Assembly (NCBI GenBank): GCA_023433265.1
Contig: JAEZDR010000006.1
Coordinates: forward strand, 1 to 24,556
Direction: 5' to 3'
DNA: 24,556 bases
DNA from: Bacteroidota bacterium
Lineage (GTDB): Bacteria; Bacteroidota; Bacteroidia; Chitinophagales; Chitinophagaceae
Shown here: positions 6,775 through 14,819 of the stretch, piece after piece
Layout of the letters: each line of letters begins with the position of its first letter
Position numbering within the stretch: position 1 is the stretch's first letter
Notes under the pieces: generated by a model
The model's database searches: none
Seen by the model: the letters and a program-made list of their open reading frames with translations, nothing else
What the model was told of the DNA's origin: nothing
Made by a program: the position numbers and the translations under genes

Positions 6775-7578
6775 ATGAGACTTTTATCCTGCTTTGTTGT
6801 TATTCTAATACTTATTACCTCCTGCACACCTAACAACGTCCATGAAGACGGATCTCTGGAAGAAATCCTTGCCCAACACAATCTTGAAGGCTGCTTTGGC
6901 CTCTTCGATAATGGACAAGGCAAGTTCACCATTTACAATGTTCCGCGCTACCGCGATTCCGCTTTCTCCCCCGCTTCAACCTTTAAAATCGTTAACTCCC
7001 TTATCGGCATCAAAACCGGGAAAGTCTTCGATGAAACCATGGTAATCAGGTGGGATGGAATCACCCGTCCGTTTACTGCATGGAATAGAGACCTCAACAT
7101 GGTAGAAGCGTTTAAACTGTCGGCTGTGTCCTACTACCAGGAAGTTGCTCGCAGGATCGGCAAGGACACGATGCAACTCTGGCTCGACAGCTTGCATTAT
7201 GGCAACGGTCAGATAAGTATCATTGACTCTTTTTGGTTGGATAATTCGTTGAAAATAAGGCCTGATGAACAGCTCGGCCTCGTTAAAAGGCTCTATTTCG
7301 GCCAACTGCCAATGGACAAGCGCCCCCAGCGGATAGTGAAGGATATGATGCTCCAGGAGTCAAATGCCAACTACATGTTAAGTTATAAAACAGGGCTCGG
7401 AACAAAAGAAAACGGTCGGCCTTTAGGCTGGGTCATTGGATGGATCGAGGAAAATAGGCATCCCTACTTCTTTGTGTTAAATGTAGAGGGCAATCCCGGT
7501 CAGGACATCACAGAAGCAAGAATGAAGGCACTAAAAACTATTCTAAAAAAGCTCGGTTTCTTCGAAGGAAAAAAATAA
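6775..7578 (+). CDS. Class D (OXA-type) serine beta-lactamase, predicted lipoprotein
   Basis: This 267-residue protein has every class D hallmark: Ser68-Thr69-Phe70-Lys71 in PASTFKI (acylated Ser and carbamylatable Lys), Ser116-Ala-Val118 (SxV) followed by YYQEVAR, Tyr142-Gly-Asn144 (YGN), Trp154 in DSFWLD (the omega-loop Trp that stabilises carbamyl-Lys), and Lys205-Thr-Gly207 (KTG) before LGT. It should hydrolyse beta-lactams in the periplasm. The N-terminus MRLLSCFVVILILITSC is a lipoprotein signal with Cys17, suggesting an anchored enzyme. It shares a 191-bp region with the divergent L,D-transpeptidase gene and is followed after 52 bp by batB. No mobile element flanks it and base use looks like its neighbours, so it reads as a chromosomal, intrinsic gene. 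Substrate range cannot be told from sequence alone. Confidence 0.93.
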   Translation: MRLLSCFVVILILITSCTPNNVHEDGSLEEILAQHNLEGCFGLFDNGQGKFTIYNVPRYRDSAFSPASTFKIVNSLIGIKTGKVFDETMVIRWDGITRPFTAWNRDLNMVEAFKLSAVSYYQEVARRIGKDTMQLWLDSLHYGNGQISIIDSFWLDNSLKIRPDEQLGLVKRLYFGQLPMDKRPQRIVKDMMLQESNANYMLSYKTGLGTKENGRPLGWVIGWIEENRHPYFFVLNVEGNPGQDITEARMKALKTILKKLGFFEGKK

Positions 7579-7630
7579 AAACCTAAAACTCCTAAAAAAA
7601 CAGCTACCATTAAGTTATCTATATTGCACT

Positions 7631-8629
7631 GTGGTCTCTTTCCAGCATATCTGGTGGCTAATAGCACTTTCTGGCTGCGTATTGCTGGCATTACTTTTCA
7701 TTAGAACACTCGGGTGGAAGAGGAGCGTTAAACAAAAGCTTGGAGAAGAAATGCTTATCAACGAGCTTACTGCTTCTTATTCTTCTTCTAAGTACAAAAT
7801 CAAATTCTGGTTATTCACCGGTGCATTTGCTATCATAGTTTTAGCACTCGCCAACCTGCGCACCGAAGCAAAAACAACAAATGAACTGCGAAAGGGCATC
7901 GACATTGTAGTGGCACTCGATGTTAGTAATAGCATGTTAAGTGGTGACGTGAAGCCTTCGCGCATTGATAAAGCCAAACAATACATCAGACTCCTGTTGG
8001 ATAAACTAACTGAGAATAGGATTGGCTTGGTGTTATTTGCGGGCGATGCTTTTTTGCAGATGCCTCTCACTAGTGATGTAGGCGCTGCTCGGCTTTTCCT
8101 TGCTAACGCCGACCCATCGGCAATTTCCTTACAAGGAACAGTACTAAGCCAGGCTTTGCTAACCAGTAATAACGCTTTCAACAAAGAAGAAAAGAAATAC
8201 AAGGCTATCATTCTTATTTCGGATGGTGAGGACCATGATGAAGGCACTGTTGAGCTTGCCACAACTTTACGGGAGGAAGGGGTAACTATAAATACAATCG
8301 GTGTTGGAACAGAAGAAGGCGGAGAAATCCCAAACGCCGAAGGCACCGACGTTAAAAAAGACGCAAACGGAAGAGTAATAATTAGTAAGCTAAATGAATC
8401 GGTTTTAAAAGAAATTGCTGCAGCATCGGGCGGCCTATATAAACGGCTGGAAAACACAGCTTCTTCAGCAGAAGCGCTTGCCGAAAGCCTTTCAGCAATG
8501 GAAAAGAAAACAATTAATGCAAGCGCAGCTAGAAAAGATTATCGCACGCTATTTCCGTTTTTTCTTGGCTTAGCTCTTCTAATACTTGTTGTCGAACTTT
8601 TTATCACTGAACGGAAGCCTGGAGTATAA
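7631..8629 (+). CDS. batB: BatB-like VWA-domain membrane protein
   Basis: This 332-residue membrane protein has a von Willebrand factor A domain, as in Bacteroides aerotolerance (Bat) proteins, thought to form an envelope complex in stress tolerance. N-terminal helices are at ~8-25 and ~57-77, the VWA domain at ~88-290, and a C-terminal helix at ~308-325. The metal site (MIDAS) is complete: Asp97-Val-Ser99-Asn-Ser101, Thr170 in LQGT, and Asp198 in ILISDGEDHD. The frame has no ATG before the first helix, so I take the GTG at 7631; the next ATG would lose the first helix. The stop overlaps the ATG of the following TPR gene by one base (TAATG), implying translational coupling. BatA and BatB are similar; I call BatB because of the batC-like partner. 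Confidence 0.85.
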   Translation: MVSFQHIWWLIALSGCVLLALLFIRTLGWKRSVKQKLGEEMLINELTASYSSSKYKIKFWLFTGAFAIIVLALANLRTEAKTTNELRKGIDIVVALDVSNSMLSGDVKPSRIDKAKQYIRLLLDKLTENRIGLVLFAGDAFLQMPLTSDVGAARLFLANADPSAISLQGTVLSQALLTSNNAFNKEEKKYKAIILISDGEDHDEGTVELATTLREEGVTINTIGVGTEEGGEIPNAEGTDVKKDANGRVIISKLNESVLKEIAAASGGLYKRLENTASSAEALAESLSAMEKKTINASAARKDYRTLFPFFLGLALLILVVELFITERKPGV

Positions 8630-9246
8630 TGAAAGCGATTTTTGTTATTGCTTGTATTTTTTTAGCGATGCTGTCGATTGCACAGCCTGGCTTAAGTGGC
8701 ATGCAAAAAGGAAATGAGCTTTACATCAAAGGCGAATACGATAAAAGCATTCAGCAATATCAAAAGGCACTGAAGGGAAAATACCGGAACGCAGCTCTCT
8801 TTAACATTGGCAACGCTTACTTTAGAAAGAAAGATTTTGCCAAAGCGGAACAATATTTTGCGGAAGCATCAGCTCAACAAAAAAAAGCGGCAAGTTTATC
8901 CGAATCTTATTATAACCGGGGCCTTACCCAGGTAAAACAAAAGAAACTTAAAGAGGCAATCAACAGCTTCCGGCAGGCATTGAAATTAAATCCAGCCGAC
9001 AATGATGCCAGGGAGAATTTGCAAAAGGCGATAAACGAACTAAAAAAGCAACAGGAAAACAAGGAAAACCAACAGAATAAAAACCAGCGACAGGAGGAGC
9101 AGAAAAAGAAAAAACGCGACGAAAAACCAATAGAAAAGCAGCAAGCAGAAGATCTTTTCAGGCAGCTCCAACAAAACGAAAGGTCATTAAAACAACTGCT
9201 GCAAAAACAAAAGTCCCCTCCGTCAAATCTGGAAAAAGACTGGTAA
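8629..9246 (+). CDS. batC: BatC-like TPR protein
   Basis: This 205-residue exported protein begins with the signal peptide MKAIFVIACIFLAMLSIAQ. TPR units follow at about residues 24-130 (GNELYIKGEYDKSIQQYQKAL, NAALFNIGNAYFRKKDFAKAEQYF, SYYNRGLTQVKQKKLKEAINSFRQALKLNP). A Gln/Lys/Glu-rich coiled-coil tail contains NKENQQNKNQ. The C-terminus with EKQQAEDLFRQLQQNER and a final EKDW is typical of BatC in Bacteroidota as I know it. It probably scaffolds the VWA protein in the periplasm. The start overlaps the batB stop. There is no batA, batD, moxR or DUF58 gene next to it; the next gene is carB on the other strand, 19 bp after this stop. Confidence 0.83.
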   Translation: MKAIFVIACIFLAMLSIAQPGLSGMQKGNELYIKGEYDKSIQQYQKALKGKYRNAALFNIGNAYFRKKDFAKAEQYFAEASAQQKKAASLSESYYNRGLTQVKQKKLKEAINSFRQALKLNPADNDARENLQKAINELKKQQENKENQQNKNQRQEEQKKKKRDEKPIEKQQAEDLFRQLQQNERSLKQLLQKQKSPPSNLEKDW

Positions 9247-9265
9247 AAGTTTAATCTGGTTCTGA

Positions 9266-10909
9266 TTAGCCTTCAAAAGTGCTATAGAAATAAGGCGTTT
9301 TTGCTTCAAACTCCGCACTACAAGTGTCAACCATTTTGAACACACGTGTTATTCCAAGTTCCTTCCTTTTTTCGTATACTTGTTCCTCCGTGCAATTTCT
9401 TAGAATCCTTGCAATTTGCTCGTCACTAAAACCCTGTTTTTTGGCTAGTTTAAGTAACGTTGCCGGCATCGATTCAAGTGTATAACCGGCAAGTTCCTTT
9501 TCGGTATTGCACAGCTCTTGTATTTGGTAAATGAACCAGCGATCTATTCTTGTGGCTTCGACGATGGTTTTGATTCTCACCCCCTGCATCAAAGCATCCT
9601 TGATTCTAAAAATCCTGTCCCATTTTGGAGTCTTTATGTAATCAATCAATTCGTCGCTCTTCATAAGGCTTTTTCCATAATAGCCTAAACCAACAGCTTC
9701 ATTCTCTAGACTCTGACATGCTTTCTGTACAGCTTCAATAAAACTGCGCCCAATCGCCATTACCTCGCCTACACTTTTCATTTGCAGACCTAGCGTATCA
9801 TTGGCTCCTTTGAATTTATCGAAATTCCAGCGCGGCATTTTCACTATAACGTAATCCAGCGCCGGCTCAAAATATGCTGATGTAGTTTTCGTTATCTGGT
9901 TTTTAAGCTCATCAAGGGTGTAGCCAATAGCAAGCTTCGCGGCAATTTTTGCAATGGGATAGCCTGTTGCTTTGGATGCGAGCGCTGAAGAACGGCTAAC
10001 ACGGGGGTTTATTTCAACAGCGATGATAGCTTCTGTTTCAGGATCTAAGGCAAATTGCACATTACATCCACCGGCAAAATTACCAAGGCTACGCATCATA
10101 AGCATTGCCTGGTTGCGCATAGCCTGGAAGGCGGTATCACTTAGCGTCATTGCCGGGGCTACCGTAATGGAGTCGCCGGTATGAATACCCATTGGGTCAA
10201 CATTTTCAACCGTGCAAATAATCACCACGTTGTCGTTCATGTCACGGAGCAATTCCAATTCATATTCTTTCCATCCTAAAACCGCTTTTTCTACAAGAAC
10301 TTCATGTATTGGAGAAGCGGTCAAACCCCGTTGTAACGCCTCGTCCAACTCATCCTTGCTATGAACAAAGCCTCCACCTGTTCCGCCTAATGTAAAAGAC
10401 GGTCGAATAACCAACGGATAACCTATCTCCTGTGCAAATTCCTTTCCTTCAAGAAAGCTGTTAGCCACTTTACTTGGCGCCACCTTTACGCCAATTTTTA
10501 CCATTAATTGCCTAAACTTCTCCCTGTCTTCTGCAGTATCAATTGCCGCCACATCCACCCCAATCATCCTAACACCGAACTTTTCCCAAACGCCAAGTTC
10601 ATCAGCTTCTTTACAAAGGTTTAGCGCTGTTTGCCCGCCCATGGTAGGTAAAACAGCGTCAATTTGATTTTCTTCAAGTATTTGCTCAATACTTTCTACC
10701 GTTAACGGAAGCAAGTAAACCTTATCGGCCATCATCGGATCGGTCATGATGGTGGCCGGGTTACTGTTTATAAGGAATACCTTAATACCCTCCTCTCTTA
10801 AGCTACGGGCTGCCTGCGAACCTGAGTAGTCAAATTCACAAGCCTGACCTATGATTATGGGGCCCGAACCTACAATGAGTACTGATTTGATGGAGTTGTC
10901 TTTAGGCAT
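9266..10909 (-). CDS. carB: Carbamoyl-phosphate synthase large subunit, N-terminal half only
   Basis: This 547-residue protein aligns with the first half of CarB, which makes carboxyphosphate from bicarbonate and ATP for pyrimidine and arginine synthesis. Seen in order are VLIVGSGPIIIGQACEFDYSG, NSNPATIMTD, VLPTMGGQTALN, IRPSFTLGGTGGG, GWKEYELELLRD, MGIHTGDSITVAP, the metal/ATP site EINPRVSRSSALASKATGYP, and the oligomerisation domain ending VDTCSAEFEAKTPYFYSTFE. The frame stops right there, where full CarB continues into its second ATP-grasp domain. Only 19 bp separate this stop from batC, so the C-terminal half is not here. I chose ATG 10909 (MPKDNSIK), which matches the CarB N-terminus; the frame upstream adds an unlikely Cys/Phe-rich stretch. 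The -7 box is only 4 bp before the ATG. Confidence 0.92.
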   Translation of the reverse strand: MPKDNSIKSVLIVGSGPIIIGQACEFDYSGSQAARSLREEGIKVFLINSNPATIMTDPMMADKVYLLPLTVESIEQILEENQIDAVLPTMGGQTALNLCKEADELGVWEKFGVRMIGVDVAAIDTAEDREKFRQLMVKIGVKVAPSKVANSFLEGKEFAQEIGYPLVIRPSFTLGGTGGGFVHSKDELDEALQRGLTASPIHEVLVEKAVLGWKEYELELLRDMNDNVVIICTVENVDPMGIHTGDSITVAPAMTLSDTAFQAMRNQAMLMMRSLGNFAGGCNVQFALDPETEAIIAVEINPRVSRSSALASKATGYPIAKIAAKLAIGYTLDELKNQITKTTSAYFEPALDYVIVKMPRWNFDKFKGANDTLGLQMKSVGEVMAIGRSFIEAVQKACQSLENEAVGLGYYGKSLMKSDELIDYIKTPKWDRIFRIKDALMQGVRIKTIVEATRIDRWFIYQIQELCNTEKELAGYTLESMPATLLKLAKKQGFSDEQIARILRNCTEEQVYEKRKELGITRVFKMVDTCSAEFEAKTPYFYSTFEG

Positions 10910-10913
10910 GGCG

Positions 10914-10921
10914 CAAAAATA
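10914..10921 (-). promoter_or_regulatory. Candidate -7 box of carB, giving a very short or absent leader
   Basis: On the minus strand TATTTTTG is an exact TAnnTTTG match. A weaker -33-like TTTC (10944-10941) lies 19 bp upstream. Only four bases separate the box from the ATG, so transcription would begin at or near the start codon. Confidence 0.45.
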
Positions 10922-10959
10922 ACAGCAGAACATCGTGTTTGAAAATTCTGATGTTCACA

Positions 10960-10992
10960 TTTGATGTGGAATCCAGCTTTTCACTTCTTTTG
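10960..10992 (+). promoter_or_regulatory. Candidate promoter of the M23 peptidase gene
   Basis: TTTG (10960-10963) and TTCTTTTG (10985-10992, one base off TAnnTTTG) are separated by 21 bp. Transcription would start near 11000, which argues that translation starts downstream (TTG 11042 or ATG 11072) and not at ATG 10964. Confidence 0.4.
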
Positions 10993-11041
10993 CGCCATAC
11001 AAGGCACTTGTTTTGTACAAAAAGCCTACGGAGACATCGTT

Positions 11042-12837
11042 TTGAACCTAAAAAAGATTATAGTACCTGGAATGTTTATCCTAATTGCACTTTCGTTAAT
11101 CGTTAGCCTACTCTCGGGTTTTTGGACCAAGGAAGAAAAAACCGAGCTCGCCACTCCTGTTTACCAAGTGCCTGACCCATCACCCAACCCACAATTTGTA
11201 AGCCCCATGCATATTCCACTGTCGCTTGCAGCCAATTTTTGCGAGGTAAGGAAAGACCATTATCACATGGGTTTAGATGTAAGAACAGAACAGCGCGAAA
11301 ACCTTCCTGTATACTCAGTAGAAGATGCTATGTTTCAAGAGTAGCTGTAAGCCCAACGGGTTATGGAAATGCCATTTACATAGACCACATAAATGGCTAC
11401 ACCTCAGTTTATGCTCACTTAAATGATTTTTATCCTGCCTTACAGGAATACGTTATAAAAAAACAACATGAGCAGGAGAAATCGAAAATCGACGTTCATT
11501 TACGGCCGGGGGAGTTCCCTGTTAAAAAGGACCAATTTATAGCTTTTAGTGGCAATACCGGAAGTTCAGCCGGTCCCCATCTTCACTTTGAAATACGCGA
11601 AACAAAAACCGAAAAAGGAGTCAATCCTTTTAGTGTGGGATTTTCAGTCGAGGACAACATTGCACCTGTTGTTTATGGCCTTTACTATTATGACCGCACA
11701 ACTTCCACCTACGAACAGTTGCCAAAGGCGTTACCCTATAAAAGTCAAAAGGTTTTAAAAGTATCTAGACCAAGGGTAAGCTTTGCGGCAAGAACGGAAG
11801 ATAGGAACAACAGCTCCGGTTACCTAATGGGGATTTACGGAGCTGAAGTCCTTCTGGATGATGCTCCCGTATTTTCAATGGCAATGGAACGTTTTCCTTT
11901 TAATGATACCCGTTATGTAAACGCTGGCATAGATTATAAAAAGTGGGCCATAGATGGAAGTAAAATCCAACACCTGAGCCGACTACCGGGTAACCGTGGA
12001 CAGTTTTTTGAAGCGCTCGTGAATGACGGAATAATAGACTTGAGTGATGGCGAGGTGCATAATGTGAAAGTTGTAATAAGCGATCACGCTGGCAATAAGA
12101 CAATGATTGAAATGAACTTACAATATAATGGCGTACAAGCAACCAAAAAAGCCACATTTGGAAATGTTGTTGTACCAAATAAAGGCGTAACTGTTACTTC
12201 TGCACATGCTGCGATTGAGTTGACAGAGGCATCTGCGTACGACACCCTATTCCTTACGATGAATGAACGTTCATCCGCTACAAAGGGGTCAGCATCTCCC
12301 ATTATTACAATAGGAAGCAAACTCTTTCCTCTACATGACTCAGTAATAGTACGGATAAAGCCAAATAGGCCGGCTGAAGAAAACAAACTTGTGTTGGTTG
12401 TTCACGGATCGCATAATTACTTCAGCGTACAGAAACCACGGAAGCAGGGAGACTACTTTGGTGCCCGGTATAATAAGTATGGGGAAGCCGAGCTTATTGA
12501 AGATGTTTTACCACCTACTATCTCTGGCTTTAAGGAAGGACAGAGGGTATATAACTTAATCAAAGTTACAGTAAATGACAACCTGAAAACGATCGAGGAA
12601 CTGAGGGGGGAGATAGACGGAAAATGGGTGATGTTTAAAAGAAGCGGAAACAGCTATAGCTACGCGGTAGATGAAAGGTGCCCGCCTGGGCCCCATGTGC
12701 TTAACTTGAAAGCAATAGATGTTGCTGGCAACATAACCGAAAAGCAATATAACTTTACGCGCTCAACCACTCCGGTTCCGCCACAAATTAAAAAGAAAGC
12801 CGGCAAAAAGAGAAGCAATGCTAAAAACAGGCGATAA
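11042..12837 (+). pseudogene. M23 (LytM-type) peptidase gene with a one-base frameshift
   Basis: Two overlapping frames together encode one M23 metallopeptidase of about 598 residues, a Bacteroidota cell-wall hydrolase family. The first frame has a basic-hydrophobic N-terminus (NLKKIIVPGMFILIALSLIV), then NFCEVRKDHYHMGLDVR with the zinc ligands His75 and Asp79, and ends at a stop soon after YSVED (11326). The second frame carries SRVAVSPTGYGNAIYIDH, YAHL, and GPHLHFEIRE with the catalytic HLH, then a long C-terminal beta-rich region with Ig-like ends. One added G next to 11327 turns GATGCTATG into GATGGCTATG and gives the family-typical VEDGYVSRVAV across the join. As written, the domain is split between its zinc ligands, so no active enzyme results. 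I place the start at TTG 11042 because of the signal-like start and the promoter near 10960-10992; ATG 11072 is an alternative. Confidence 0.85.
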
Positions 12838-13279
12838 AGCGCCCTCATTTTCAGCCAAAGACCAAAGCGGAAATACGGTGAGATTGTCTAACTATAAAGG
12901 CAAAAAGGTTGCTCTCTATTTCTATCCTCATGACAACACACCAACTTGTACGGTACAAGCATGTAACCTGCGAGACAATTACCAGTTGCTATTGGCAGCT
13001 GGTTACCACGTGATTGGGGTAAGTACGGATGACGAGAAGAGCCATCAGAAATTTGCAGAAAAATATCATCTCCCCTTTCCTCTGATAGCTGATACAAAAC
13101 AAAAAATCGTGCGGAAGTACGGAGTTTGGGGAGAAAAGAAATTCATGGGTAGGATTTTTGATGGCACGCACAGGACGACGTTTCTAATAGACGAGAAAGG
13201 TATCATCAGTAATATTTTGCGAAAGCCTAAAAGCAGGGACCATGCTGCGGAAATCATGGCAACAACGCCTGAGACCTAA
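12818..13279 (+). CDS. bcp: Thiol peroxidase, Bcp/PrxQ-type peroxiredoxin
   Basis: This 153-residue peroxiredoxin reduces hydrogen peroxide and organic hydroperoxides in the cytoplasm. The active-site loop YPHDNTPTCTVQACNLRD contains peroxidatic Cys44 and a second Cys49 five residues later, the PrxQ arrangement for an intramolecular disulfide; the usual TPGCT is TPTCT here. The N-terminus LKTGDKAPSFSAKDQSG and later GVSTDDEKSHQKFAEKYHLPFPL, KYGVWGEKKFMG and the conserved Arg in HRTTFLID fit the family. The ATG lies inside the end of the M23 gene (20-bp overlap), so translation is probably coupled to it. pyrH follows after 105 bp with its own possible promoter. Confidence 0.92.
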   Translation: MLKTGDKAPSFSAKDQSGNTVRLSNYKGKKVALYFYPHDNTPTCTVQACNLRDNYQLLLAAGYHVIGVSTDDEKSHQKFAEKYHLPFPLIADTKQKIVRKYGVWGEKKFMGRIFDGTHRTTFLIDEKGIISNILRKPKSRDHAAEIMATTPET

Positions 13280-13384
13280 GGCATGCTTCTGAAACTGCGA
13301 TGGTTATGTATTCAATCGAACAACTTTCTCGATTTATCGCCTAAATACGGTTTCTTTGCAGCCGAAAAAAGTTTATCTCCCAAC

Positions 13385-14104
13385 ATGTTACCAAAATATA
13401 AAAGAGTACTTCTAAAACTTTCTGGAGAAGCGCTAATCGGCAACGGGTACAACGGTTTCGATCCCTTTGATCCAAAAATCATTGAACAATATGCAAACGA
13501 CATCAAAATGGTCACAGACCTGGGTGTTCAGGTTGCTATTGTAATAGGTGGTGGTAACATCTACAGGGGTATGAATGAAGCCGAAAGTGGTATTGAAAGG
13601 GCCCACGGCGATTACATGGGCATGCTGGCGACGATGATCAATGGTATGGCTATGCAGGCAATGCTTGAACGCATCGGCGTTTATACGAGGCTGCAAAGCG
13701 CCATCAAAATGGAACAAATAGCAGAACCTTACATTCGCAGAAAGGCCATCAGGCACCTCGAAAAAGGGAGGGTAGTAATATTTGGTGCAGGTACTGGTAA
13801 CCCTTATTTTACTACTGATACAGCCGGGTCGTTAAGAGCCATTGAAATAAGCAGCGACGTTATCTTAAAGGGTACAAGAGTAGATGGAATTTACAGCGCT
13901 GATCCCGAAAAAGATCCTTCCGCCACCCGGTATGAGAAGGTTAGCTATAATGAATGCATTTCTAAAAACCTTAAGGTAATGGACATGACTGCCTTCACTC
14001 TCTGCATGGAAAACAAACTACCGATCATCGTCTTCGATATGAATAAACCCGGCAACCTTTTAAAAGTTGTGGAAGGAATGAATGTAGGCACTCTAGTTAG
14101 TTAA
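13385..14104 (+). CDS. pyrH: Uridylate kinase (UMP kinase)
   Basis: This 239-residue amino-acid-kinase-fold enzyme phosphorylates UMP to UDP in pyrimidine synthesis, normally as a hexamer. Motifs are YKRVLLKLSGEAL at the start (phosphate-binding Lys/Gly), VAIVIGGGNIYRG, DYMGMLATMINGMAM, VVIFGAGTGNPYFTTDTA, and GIYSADPEKDP. The frame is open upstream to 13283, but MLPKYKRVLLKLSGEAL is the standard N-terminus, so I use ATG 13385. A -7-like TTTCTTTG (13351-13358, one base off consensus) lies 26 bp upstream. A terminator follows. In this window it sits a few kb from the carB half, another pyrimidine-pathway gene. Confidence 0.95.
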   Translation: MLPKYKRVLLKLSGEALIGNGYNGFDPFDPKIIEQYANDIKMVTDLGVQVAIVIGGGNIYRGMNEAESGIERAHGDYMGMLATMINGMAMQAMLERIGVYTRLQSAIKMEQIAEPYIRRKAIRHLEKGRVVIFGAGTGNPYFTTDTAGSLRAIEISSDVILKGTRVDGIYSADPEKDPSATRYEKVSYNECISKNLKVMDMTAFTLCMENKLPIIVFDMNKPGNLLKVVEGMNVGTLVS

Positions 14105-14123
14105 ACCATAACTTACCCATAAG

Positions 14124-14152
14124 AAAAAAAGGACTGAAAAGTCCTTTTTTTC
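14124..14152 (+). terminator. Rho-independent terminator after pyrH
   Basis: GGACT (14131-14135) pairs with AGTCC (14140-14144) around GAAA, and the stem is extended by a flanking A run and T run. A seven-T tract follows. It lies 20 bp after the pyrH stop. Confidence 0.85.
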
Positions 14153-14237
14153 TTGCGCTTATATGCCAAATGACACATAGCTATTTAGGAGATTGCTCCT
14201 GTTTACCATCAACTTTTCTTCTTTTCTTTGCTGCCTA

Positions 14238-14819
14238 ATGACTCCCACAGGTAAGATTATCATTATTACAGCTCCCTCCGGTGCAGGGAAAACATCAATT
14301 ACAAGATACTTACTCAAAAAACATAAAAGGCTTTGCTTCAGCGTTTCTGCTGCCACAAGGTCTGCAAGAGCGAATGAAAAAGACGGTGTAGACTATTATT
14401 TCATGAGCCTTGAAGATTTTCAAGCCAAAATTCAGGAAGATGCGTTTGTGGAATGGGAAATGGTGTATGAAGGTAAATACTATGGTACGCTAAAAAGTGA
14501 AATGCATAGGATATGGAAAGAAGGTAAGACCCCGATGCTCGATATAGATGTACAAGGCGCTATCCATGTACAACAGCAATATCCGGATAATTCATTTTCG
14601 GTGTTCATCGACCCTCCTTCGGTTGAAGAATTAAGAAAAAGGCTAAGCGGTCGCGGTTCAGAGACATCTGATAGTCTCGAAACACGGATGAATAAAGCAG
14701 AATTTGAGCTGACTTTCAAACAGCAGTTCGACAAGGTAATTGTAAACGATATATTTGAGAAAGCCTGTAGCGAGGCTGAACAAGCTATTATGAACTTCCT
14801 TGAAACCGGTGAAAAATGA
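14238..14819 (+). CDS. gmk: Guanylate kinase
   Basis: This 193-residue enzyme phosphorylates GMP to GDP. The P-loop APSGAGKTS is at residues 12-20; the GMP-binding stretch TRSARANEKDGVDYYF, VEWEMVYEGKYYGT, and LDIDVQGA (binding of GMP/Mg) follow, then IDPPSVEELRKRLSGRG of the lid. The frame is open to 14193, but ATG 14238 gives the usual N-terminus just before the P-loop strand. A -7-like TTTCTTTG (14223-14230) lies only 7 bp before this ATG, so the leader would be very short. The stop overlaps the next gene's ATG by four bases (ATGA), implying translational coupling with the SDR gene. Confidence 0.95.
   Translation: MTPTGKIIIITAPSGAGKTSITRYLLKKHKRLCFSVSAATRSARANEKDGVDYYFMSLEDFQAKIQEDAFVEWEMVYEGKYYGTLKSEMHRIWKEGKTPMLDIDVQGAIHVQQQYPDNSFSVFIDPPSVEELRKRLSGRGSETSDSLETRMNKAEFELTFKQQFDKVIVNDIFEKACSEAEQAIMNFLETGEK

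Noticed and set aside
6775..7578. Class D beta-lactamase as an acquired, mobile resistance gene
   Set aside because: No transposase, inverted repeats, integron site or base-composition break flank it, so a chromosomal gene is more likely.
10964..11041. Upstream ATG start for the M23 protein
   Set aside because: The extra residues are not signal-like, and a candidate promoter overlaps this segment, placing transcription start downstream of this ATG.
11239..12837. Second M23 frame as an independent gene starting at 11239
   Set aside because: Its first ~30 residues are out-of-frame translation of the upstream half; the true protein joins at 11327 after a one-base correction.
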